From: Candidatus Aminicenantota bacterium | GTDB lineage: Bacteria > Acidobacteriota > Aminicenantia > Aminicenantales > JAFGAV01 | Assembly (NCBI GenBank): GCA_016867615.1 | Contig: VGJG01000135.1 | Location: forward strand, 1 to 5,717 | Length of the DNA: 5,717 nt | Reading direction: 5' to 3' | Part shown: positions 1 through 5,100 of the stretch, piece by piece | Layout of the letters: the number at the start of each line of letters is the position of its first letter | Numbering within the stretch: position 1 is the first letter of the stretch | Notes under the pieces: generated by a model | Databases searched by the model: none | Seen by the model: the letters and a program-made list of their open reading frames with translations, nothing else | What the model was told of the DNA's origin: nothing | Made by a program: the position numbers and the translations under genes

Positions 1-1
1 T

Positions 2-1294
2 TTCGGGCGGGGCGGCGCCGGCGCCGTGTTCGGCTCGAAGAACCTCGCGGCCGTGACCGCCCTGGGCCGGGAAGCGGCGGCCTATCATGACCAAAGCGCC
101 TTCCAGGAGGCGAGCCGGGAGATCGACCGCCTGGTCAAGGACAGCGTGGCCGACCCGGCCCGCACGGCCTCCTTCCGCCCCGCGACGGGCACGACCTGGT
201 GGCTCGACCGGGCCTTCCACGGCGGGTATCTCGGCCTCCAGGGCGGTTATCTTCCCTGGCGCAATTTCGACGAGGGGCATTTCGACCCGGACCTCTACGC
301 CCGGGTCTCGACGGACGCCTTCCTGGCCATCTCCGGAAAACACCACGTCTGCAACCGCTGCCGCCACATCTTCTGCACCCGGACGGCCCGCGTGGATTCG
401 GGGCCTTACGCCGGCCAGGGCGTGCGTCCCGAGTTCGAGACGATCGCCCTGTGGATCAACTGCTGCCTGACCGACCGCGAGGCGATCTTCCATCTCAATC
501 ATCTCTGCAACGAGCTCGGGGTGGACACGATGACCTTCGGGGGGATCATGGCCGGGGCCATGGAACTGGCCGAGAAAGGTTTCCTTAAGAATTTCGAAAA
601 CGCTCCCGGCTTCGGCGACGCGGCCGGCATGGTCGAAACCCTGAAGCACATCGCCTACCGCTCGAGCGGCCTGGGGCGCCTTCTGGGCGCCTATTCCGAC
701 CGCGTCATCGCCGAGGTCGCCGCTTCCCTCGGCCCATCGGCCTCGGCGGACGCCGCCTATTGCGTCCCCACGTCCTTCGGCGGGCTGGGCTACGCCGGCA
801 TAAACCCCAAGTCCTTTCCCGGCATGTTCGCCGCCTACGCGACCTCGAACCGCGGCCGCGGCGACCACACCTACGCCTGGACGATCCAGGCCGAGGAGGG
901 GGGCTTGAGCGACGTCCGCGAGTTGGCGGCTTATGTGTCCGAGAGCCAGTTCGGGAAGGCCCTCGTGGACTCGCTGGGGCTGTGCGACTTTTTCACCGGC
1001 GACCCGGCCTCGGAATCCTTTCTGCGCCTGTACGCCGCGCTGACCGGAATAGACTACACCCCCGAGGAACTCAAAGCCTGCGGCCGCCGCATCTACGGCC
1101 TGGAGCGCAGGATGAACAACCTCCTGGGACGCGACCGGGCCTACGACGCCTACGTCCCGCCTAAGCTCAAAGTCCCCATGACGACCGGCCCGCACGCGGG
1201 GCGGGCCGTGGACGAGGCGCGCCACAACGCCGTCCTCGACGCCTACTACGAACATCAGGGCTGGTCACGGGAGGGGAAGGCGCCCGAGCCCTGA
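2..1294 (+). CDS. Aldehyde:ferredoxin oxidoreductase family protein, C-terminal part (5' end outside window)
   Basis: Family role: members are cytoplasmic tungsten (or molybdenum) bis-pterin enzymes with one [4Fe-4S] cluster, mostly oxidising aldehydes to carboxylic acids with ferredoxin as electron acceptor. Seen: the frame is open to the left edge and reads FGRGGAGAVFGSKNL, the end of the N-terminal pterin-binding domain, so the GTG at 26 is an internal valine and not a start. Next come the cluster motif CNRCRHIFC (Cys codons at 350, 359, 374), the pterin-binding segment CNELGVDTM (about 508-534) and the second pterin/cluster motif DSLGLCDF with the fourth Cys codon at 983. About 430 residues are visible; the family has about 600-650, so roughly 185 are missing. 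Odd: the first three cysteines are spaced C-x2-C-x4-C, whereas characterised Pyrococcus enzymes have C-x2-C-x3-C. Substrate cannot be assigned. The gene ends 95 bases before murA and is probably a separate transcription unit. Confidence 0.93.
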   Translation, partial: FGRGGAGAVFGSKNLAAVTALGREAAAYHDQSAFQEASREIDRLVKDSVADPARTASFRPATGTTWWLDRAFHGGYLGLQGGYLPWRNFDEGHFDPDLYARVSTDAFLAISGKHHVCNRCRHIFCTRTARVDSGPYAGQGVRPEFETIALWINCCLTDREAIFHLNHLCNELGVDTMTFGGIMAGAMELAEKGFLKNFENAPGFGDAAGMVETLKHIAYRSSGLGRLLGAYSDRVIAEVAASLGPSASADAAYCVPTSFGGLGYAGINPKSFPGMFAAYATSNRGRGDHTYAWTIQAEEGGLSDVRELAAYVSESQFGKALVDSLGLCDFFTGDPASESFLRLYAALTGIDYTPEELKACGRRIYGLERRMNNLLGRDRAYDAYVPPKLKVPMTTGPHAGRAVDEARHNAVLDAYYEHQGWSREGKAPEP

Positions 1295-1352
1295 TCTCGC
1301 GGACCGTTCGGCTTATTGCGCCCGCCGACGCAACGCGGGAAACCGGTTGAAT

Positions 1353-1381
1353 TTGAATTTCCGCAGCTCATCGTCTACAAT
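1353..1381 (+). promoter_or_regulatory. Sigma70-like promoter for murA, probably leaderless
   Basis: In an AT-rich island inside very G+C-rich DNA there is TTGAAT at 1353-1358 (4 of 6 to TTGACA) and TACAAT at 1376-1381 (5 of 6 to TATAAT), separated by exactly 17 bases. The murA ATG is at 1390, only 8 bases after the -10 box. A start site 7-9 bases downstream of the -10 would fall at about 1388-1390, on or next to the A of the ATG. No Shine-Dalgarno sequence precedes that ATG, unlike the HIT and hydrolase genes downstream, which fits a leaderless mRNA. An 8-base palindrome AACCGGTT lies at 1341-1348, just upstream of the -35, and a second TTGAAT at 1347-1352 gives a spacer too long to be used. 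The rest of the 1295-1389 gap holds no gene and no convincing terminator. Confidence 0.6.
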
Positions 1382-1389
1382 GGCCCCGC

Positions 1390-2649
1390 ATGGAACGAAT
1401 CAGAATCCGAAGCGGGGGAGAGCTCCGGCTCAAGGGCCGGGTCAAAATCAGCGGCTCCAAGAACGCCGTCCTGCCCGCCATCGCCGCCTCCCTTCTGACC
1501 CGGGAGAAGATCAAGCTGCACAACGTCCCCCTGGTCAAGGACGTCCACACCATCCTGACCCTGATGAACGGCCTGGGCGCGGAATACGGCCTCCGGCGCA
1601 ACAGCCTGACCCTCCAGGCCGAGAAGATCCTCTCCGCCGAGGCCTCCTACGAGCTCGTACGCGCCATGCGGGCTTCGATCCTCGTCCTGGGACCGATGCT
1701 GGCCCGGAGCGGCAAAGCCGTTGTGGCCCTGCCCGGCGGCTGCGCTATCGGCACCCGGCCGATCGACCTGCATATGAGCGGCCTGCAGAAGCTGGGGGCC
1801 AGCCTGACCCTGGAGCACGGTTACATCACCGCCGCGGCCACCCGGCTCCAGGGGGCCGACATCACCTTCGAGAAAAAGACCGTCGGCGGCACGGAGAACA
1901 TCGTCATGGCCGCCTGCCTGGCCCGGGGCGAGACGGTGCTCCGCAACTGCGCCCGCGAACCCGAGGTCGAAAGCCTCTGCCGGCTCCTGGTCAAGATGGG
2001 GGGCAGGATCGACGGCATCGGCGAGGAGGTCATGAGGATACGGGGCGTGGAGGAGCTGGGGGGGGCTTCTCACGACATCATCCCCGACCGCATCGAGGCC
2101 GGGACGTTCCTCGTGGCCGGCGCCCTGAGCCGCGGCCGCATCGACCTCGTCGACGCCGAGCCCGGCCACCTGTCCACGGTCATCGAGCGGCTCCGCTTCT
2201 CCGGGACGAGAGTCGAGGTCAAATCCAACCGCATCCGGGTCACGGGCGGAGACCACATCCTTCCCCAGGACATCACCACCTCGCCCTATCCCGGCTTCCC
2301 GACGGACATGCAGGCCCAGTTCATGGTCCTCCTGACTCAGGCGGGGGGCGCCTCGATCATCACCGAGACGATCTTCGAGCGGCGTTTCTCCCACGTCAAC
2401 GAGCTGCTCCGCCTGGGGGCCAACATCGAGGTCTCGGGCGACAAGGCCACGGTCCGCGGCCGGACGCCCCTCTCCGGCGCGGAGGTCATGGCCACCGACC
2501 TGCGGGCCTCGGCCTCGCTCGTCCTGGCCGGCCTGGTGGCCTCGGGCGAGACGATCGTCAACGACGTCGAGCATCTCGACCGGGGATACGAGAACATAGA
2601 GGAAAAGCTCCGCGGCCTGGGCGCGGACATCGAGCGGATTCCCGCCTGA
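1390..2649 (+). CDS. murA: UDP-N-acetylglucosamine 1-carboxyvinyltransferase MurA
   Basis: Catalyses the first committed step of peptidoglycan synthesis in the cytoplasm, transferring enolpyruvate from phosphoenolpyruvate to UDP-GlcNAc. The product has 419 residues, the same length as E. coli MurA, and is collinear with it. Visible active-site elements are GSKNAVLP (Lys24, Asn25), the mobile-loop sequence PGGCAIGTRPIDLH with the reactive Cys118 (E. coli Cys115), PYPGFPTDMQAQF with Asp306 (E. coli Asp305, general base), and DLRASASLVLAG with Arg372 (E. coli Arg397). Because Cys118 is kept and not replaced by Asp, the enzyme is predicted to be fosfomycin-sensitive (inference). Start: the only in-frame ATG between an upstream TGA at 1354 and the conserved N-terminus; there is no ribosome-binding site, but a promoter ends 8 bases upstream. 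It is the first gene of a probable five-gene run. MurA and not AroA: the Cys loop and the GSKN motif decide this. Confidence 0.97.
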   Translation: MERIRIRSGGELRLKGRVKISGSKNAVLPAIAASLLTREKIKLHNVPLVKDVHTILTLMNGLGAEYGLRRNSLTLQAEKILSAEASYELVRAMRASILVLGPMLARSGKAVVALPGGCAIGTRPIDLHMSGLQKLGASLTLEHGYITAAATRLQGADITFEKKTVGGTENIVMAACLARGETVLRNCAREPEVESLCRLLVKMGGRIDGIGEEVMRIRGVEELGGASHDIIPDRIEAGTFLVAGALSRGRIDLVDAEPGHLSTVIERLRFSGTRVEVKSNRIRVTGGDHILPQDITTSPYPGFPTDMQAQFMVLLTQAGGASIITETIFERRFSHVNELLRLGANIEVSGDKATVRGRTPLSGAEVMATDLRASASLVLAGLVASGETIVNDVEHLDRGYENIEEKLRGLGADIERIPA

Positions 2650-2670
2650 CGGCCGGGCGGCCGCGGGCCG
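2650..2670 (+). other. G+C-rich inverted repeat in the murA-HIT gap
   Basis: Immediately after the murA stop, CGGCC (2650-2654) can pair with GGCCG (2666-2670); the 11-base loop contains the palindrome GCGGCCGC (2657-2664). The 3' arm abuts the GGAGG ribosome-binding site of the next gene. There is no T-run after it, so it is not an intrinsic terminator. It could affect mRNA stability or ribosome access, or be chance in such G+C-rich DNA. Confidence 0.25.
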
Positions 2671-2680
2671 GAGGTGGAAG

Positions 2681-3025
2681 ATGGACTCATGTCTTTTCTG
2701 CAGGATCATCGGCAAGGAGATCCCCGCCCGGGTGGTGTACGAGGATGAAGCCCTGCTGGCCTTCGAGGACATCCGGCCCCAGGCCCCCGTCCACATCCTC
2801 CTCATCCCCAAGGCGCACTTCTCCTCCCTGGACGGGGCGGACGATGCGCGGCAGGACGTCCTGGGACGTCTGCTTCTCAAGGCCAGGGACCTGGCCCGGG
2901 AAAGGGGGCTGGACAGGACGGGATACCGGGTCGTCCTCAACACCGGGCCCGATTCCGGGCAGGAGGTCTTTCACATTCATTTTCATCTACTGGGCGGCCG
3001 GAAGATGAGCTGGCCGCCGGGATGA
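2681..3025 (+). CDS. hinT: HIT family protein, HINT-type purine nucleoside phosphoramidase
   Basis: HINT proteins are small dimeric cytoplasmic hydrolases of the histidine-triad superfamily that cleave P-N bonds in nucleoside phosphoramidates and aminoacyl-adenylates. The protein has 114 residues, normal for the family. Seen: an N-terminal CLFC pair (Cys4, Cys7) that often binds zinc in bacterial members, the central VHILLIPKAH strand, and the triad H-x-H-x-H-x-x as HIHFHLL with His98, His100 and His102. The middle His is the nucleophile by family precedent. The tail GGRKMSWPPG closely matches the HINT1 subgroup ending and argues against the Fhit and GalT branches. Start: ATG 2681 has a strong GGAGGT at 2670-2675, 5 bases upstream. 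It follows murA by 31 bases on the same strand. Odd: six of the seven codons over the triad (2969-2989) end in A or T, against the strong G/C third-position preference elsewhere. Confidence 0.93.
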   Translation: MDSCLFCRIIGKEIPARVVYEDEALLAFEDIRPQAPVHILLIPKAHFSSLDGADDARQDVLGRLLLKARDLARERGLDRTGYRVVLNTGPDSGQEVFHIHFHLLGGRKMSWPPG

Positions 3026-3031
3026 GCTTCC

Positions 3032-3049
3032 GGCGGCGGCCGGGCCGCC
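3032..3049 (+). other. G+C-rich hairpin in the HIT-hydrolase gap
   Basis: GGCGGC (3032-3037) pairs perfectly with GCCGCC (3044-3049) around a 6-base loop. It starts 7 bases after the HIT stop and ends 7 bases before the AAGGAGG ribosome-binding site at 3057. No T-run follows, so it is not a standard terminator; an mRNA-stabilising or partially attenuating role is possible but unproven. Confidence 0.35.
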
Positions 3050-3068
3050 CGGAGACAAGGAGGAGACG

Positions 3069-3725
3069 ATGGTCAAAGCCACATGGCTGGGGCACAGCGC
3101 CGTGCTCCTGGAGGGGTCGCGGACGGTTGTCATCGACCCCTTCCTGACGGGCAATCCCTGCGCCGCCTGCCCGCCGGACGCGATCAAAAAAGCGGACCTG
3201 GTGGTCGTGACCCATCACCACGGCGACCACCTGGGCGACGCCTATGCCCTGTGCCGGGCCACGGGAGCGACCCTGGTGGCCATGCACGAGATCGCGGTCG
3301 AGGGACAGGAGCGGAACCTCAAGGCCGAGGGCATGAACATCGGGGGCACGGTCGAGGTCGCGGGGGTCAAGGTGCACATGGTCTCCGCCCTCCATTCGGC
3401 GGAGAAGGGGAGCGCCGCGGGCGTCGTGGTGGAGATGGACGGACGCCGCATCTATCACGCCGGCGACACGGGCCTGACGCTGGACATGCAGCTCGTGGGG
3501 GAATTCTTCCGTCCGGACCTGAGCTTCCTCCCCATCGGCGACCGGTACACCATGGGACCCGCCTCGGCGGCCAAAGCGGTGGAATGGATCAAGACCAAGA
3601 AGGTCGTGCCCGTCCATTACGGCACCTTCCCCCTGGTCGCGGCCGACCCCGAAGAGTTCAAGAAGAAGGTCGGCTCCCTGGCCGAAGTCGTCATCCTCGA
3701 GCCGGGCCGGTCCGTCACGGTCTGA
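3069..3725 (+). CDS. UPF0173-type metal-dependent hydrolase (metallo-beta-lactamase fold)
   Basis: A stand-alone metallo-beta-lactamase-fold protein of 218 residues, close to the usual ~225 of the UPF0173 (YtkL-like) group, related to the lactonase UlaG; substrates of the group are largely unknown. Seen in order: the family-typical N-terminus TWLGHSAVLL, VIDPFLTGNP (residues 21-30), the metal motif H-x-H-x-D-H as THHHGDH (His49, His51, Asp53, His54), His109 in SALHSAE, the bridging-type Asp133 in YHAGDTG, and His183 in VPVHYGTFP. All expected metal ligands are therefore present and the enzyme should be active with two metals. There is no signal peptide or membrane segment, so it is cytoplasmic. 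Start: AAGGAGG at 3057-3063 lies 5 bases before the ATG. Odd: a CxxC pair (Cys31, Cys34) sits directly after the GNP motif. The gap to the HIT gene is 43 bases and to the NYN gene 35 bases. Confidence 0.92.
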   Translation: MVKATWLGHSAVLLEGSRTVVIDPFLTGNPCAACPPDAIKKADLVVVTHHHGDHLGDAYALCRATGATLVAMHEIAVEGQERNLKAEGMNIGGTVEVAGVKVHMVSALHSAEKGSAAGVVVEMDGRRIYHAGDTGLTLDMQLVGEFFRPDLSFLPIGDRYTMGPASAAKAVEWIKTKKVVPVHYGTFPLVAADPEEFKKKVGSLAEVVILEPGRSVTV

Positions 3726-3760
3726 GGGGGATCGCGGCCGGCAGGACGGGGCGCAGGGCG

Positions 3761-4240
3761 ATGGCCTACGTGATCGACGGCAGCAACCTGCTCGGACACA
3801 GGGCCCCCGGAGGGCACCGCGACCCCGAGGAGCGCGGCCGCCTCGTGGCCGCCCTGTTCGCCTTCCAGCGAGTCAACCGCAGCCGCATCGTTCTCGTCTT
3901 CGACGGCCCGCCCGACGAACGGTTCGGGGACGGCCGGCCGGGGGAGAAATTTCACATCCTCTTTCCGCCGCCCGGAGAAAAAGCGGACGGGGTCATCGAG
4001 CGGCTCCTGGACGAGGTCGGGGACAAGCGCCGCTGCACCCTGGTCACTTCGGACCGGGGGCTGAGGACGTCGGCCCGCTCACGGGGCGCGGCCGTTCTGA
4101 CCGCCCCGGAGTTCGAACGCCGCCTGAAGTCGGCGCTCCGCCTGGGCCGGACCGAGCGCGAGATGCGCAAGCCTCGGGAGTCGCCCACCCCGCTCGAAAC
4201 GGAGATCTGGCTCGAGCTGTTCAAGGACCGGAAACGATGA
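3761..4240 (+). CDS. NYN-domain protein, YacP/Rae1-like putative endoribonuclease
   Basis: A 159-residue protein of the YacP-like NYN family, a PIN-related nuclease fold; the B. subtilis member Rae1 (about 170 residues) cuts mRNA in the ribosomal A site. Seen: an opening strand and loop YVIDGSNLLG with Asp6 and Asn9, VLVFDGPPD with Asp48, GEKADGVIE with Asp76, and TLVTSDRGLR with Asp98. These acidic residues fit the metal-binding set of NYN/PIN nucleases. The tail is basic and helical. Start: ATG 3761 precedes the conserved first strand directly; the frame stays open far upstream, but those residues translate out of frame with the hydrolase gene and look unlike a protein. No close ribosome-binding site is visible (AGGA at 3743-3746 is far, AGGG at 3755-3758 is too near), so translation may be coupled to the gene before. 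Its stop overlaps the next start as ATGA. RNase activity is inferred from the family. Confidence 0.85.
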   Translation: MAYVIDGSNLLGHRAPGGHRDPEERGRLVAALFAFQRVNRSRIVLVFDGPPDERFGDGRPGEKFHILFPPPGEKADGVIERLLDEVGDKRRCTLVTSDRGLRTSARSRGAAVLTAPEFERRLKSALRLGRTEREMRKPRESPTPLETEIWLELFKDRKR

Positions 4241-5100
4241 GGGTCTCGATCATCGGCGGGGGGAGGCTGGGAACGTCCCTGGGGCGGGCCTTGGCCCGCA
4301 GCGGCGTTTCGATCCGGGCCGTCTGCGACAGGACCGCCGTCCTGGCCGGCCGCGCGCGGCGCGCCATAGGCGCCGGCCGCATGACGACCGACCCGGTCGA
4401 CGCGGCCCGGGAAGCGGACGTCGTGTTTCTCTGTCTTCCGGACGACGGCCTGGCCGGAGCGGCCCGTCTCCTCGGACGCGCCGCGCGGGACTGGCGCGGC
4501 AAGACGGTCTTCCATTGCAGCGGCCTTCTGTCCTCCGGTATCCTCGCCCCGCTCCGGAAGCGGGGAGCGTCCGTCGCCTCCTTCCATCCCGCGCAGTCGT
4601 TCCCGGCAAAAGGACTGCCGCCCTCGGTCTTCCGGGGGATCACCATCGGGCTCGAGGGCGACGCGGCCGCGCGGGCGACGGGGAGGATGATCGCGCGGCG
4701 GCTGGGGGCCGAACCGCTTCACCTGGCCTCCCGGGACAAGCCTCTCTACCATGCCGCCTGCAGCCTGGCCTCGAACCAGACCGTCGTCCTGTTCCATCTG
4801 GCGTCGGAGCTGCTGGCCGGCGCGGGCATGACGCCCCGGAAAGCCGAGGGCGTGCTGTGGCCGCTTCTCCAAGGAACTTTACGCAACGTAAAAAAATTTC
4901 GCGCCGCGGGCGCCCTGAGCGGCCCCCTGACCCGGGGCGATGCCGCGTCCGTACGGCGGCATCTCGCGGCCCTGAAAAAGCATCCGCGTCTCCGAAAAGT
5001 GTATAAGCTCCTGTCGCTGGAGGGATGGAAGCTGGTCCGCCGCTCGGGCGGGTCATCCTCGGGGGCGGCGGCCCTCAGCCGGCTGCTGGGAGAAAGATGA
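4237..5100 (+). CDS. Rossmann-fold / DUF2520 domain protein, putative NAD(P)-dependent oxidoreductase
   Basis: A 287-residue two-domain protein of the COG5495 type. Residues 1-130 form a Rossmann domain: SIIGGGRLGTSLG with G7-x-G9-x-x-G12, Asp31 at the end of strand 2, and FLCLPDDGL (64-72), like 6-phosphogluconate dehydrogenase relatives. FHCSG (92-96) and FHPAQSFP (116-123) are the usual joints to the all-helical DUF2520 domain, which carries YHAACSLASNQ (His172) and SGPLTRGD (228-235). The architecture suggests a beta-hydroxyacid or ketopantoate reductase-like enzyme. I recall, without certainty, that the alternative ketopantoate reductase PanG has this architecture; no pantothenate genes are visible here to support that. 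Start: ATG 4237 overlaps the NYN stop by 4 bases, with AAGGA at 4223-4227, so translation is probably coupled. Odd: an AT-rich patch with a TTA codon and an A7 run at 4890-4896, and a 26-base tail-to-tail overlap with murB. Confidence 0.85.
   Translation: MRVSIIGGGRLGTSLGRALARSGVSIRAVCDRTAVLAGRARRAIGAGRMTTDPVDAAREADVVFLCLPDDGLAGAARLLGRAARDWRGKTVFHCSGLLSSGILAPLRKRGASVASFHPAQSFPAKGLPPSVFRGITIGLEGDAAARATGRMIARRLGAEPLHLASRDKPLYHAACSLASNQTVVLFHLASELLAGAGMTPRKAEGVLWPLLQGTLRNVKKFRAAGALSGPLTRGDAASVRRHLAALKKHPRLRKVYKLLSLEGWKLVRRSGGSSSGAAALSRLLGER
4890..4913 (+). other. Possible -1 slippery heptamer with downstream hairpin
   Basis: Inside the DUF2520 gene the codons GTA AAA AAA TTT give A AAA AAA at 4890-4896 in exact X-XXY-YYZ phase. 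After a 4-base spacer, GCGCC (4901-4905) can pair with GGCGC (4909-4913) around a GCG loop. Just upstream, TTTACG (4878-4883) and CGTAAA (4887-4892) form an inverted repeat. A -1 shift would run to a stop at 5004-5006, replacing the C-terminal end. The spacer is slightly short and no homologous two-product case is known to me, so this may be chance. Confidence 0.2.

Noticed and set aside
26..28. GTG as the start codon of the oxidoreductase gene.
   Set aside because: In-frame sequence before it (FGRGGAGA) completes the conserved GRGG-GAV-GSKNL motif, so the gene begins outside the window.
1316..1339. Terminator after the oxidoreductase gene, from the short stems TTGCG/CGCAA or CCCGC/GCGGG.
   Set aside because: Each stem has only 5 pairs, they exclude each other, and no T-run follows.
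1375..2943. A 522-codon open frame on the minus strand opposite murA and the HIT gene.
   Set aside because: It has low-complexity, Gly/Arg/Ala-rich composition with no recognisable domain and spans two well-identified plus-strand genes. Long antisense frames are expected in high-GC coding DNA with G/C third positions.
1347..3008. A 553-codon plus-strand open frame through murA and the HIT gene.
   Set aside because: It is the shifted-frame shadow of both genes: arginine- and proline-rich with no motifs, while the other frames give complete MurA and HINT proteins.
2937..3617. A 226-codon minus-strand open frame opposite the UPF0173 hydrolase gene.
   Set aside because: The plus strand encodes a complete hydrolase with all metal ligands; the antisense product shows only mirrored His/Asp/Gly-rich sequence.
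3083..3760. A 5' extension of the NYN-domain gene, whose frame stays open back to 3083.
   Set aside because: The extension overlaps the whole UPF0173 hydrolase gene in another frame and encodes basic, low-complexity sequence. The conserved NYN fold begins right at ATG 3761.
3952..4872. A 306-codon minus-strand open frame opposite the NYN and DUF2520 genes.
   Set aside because: Arg/Pro/Gly-rich with no domain, and antisense to two genes with clear motifs.
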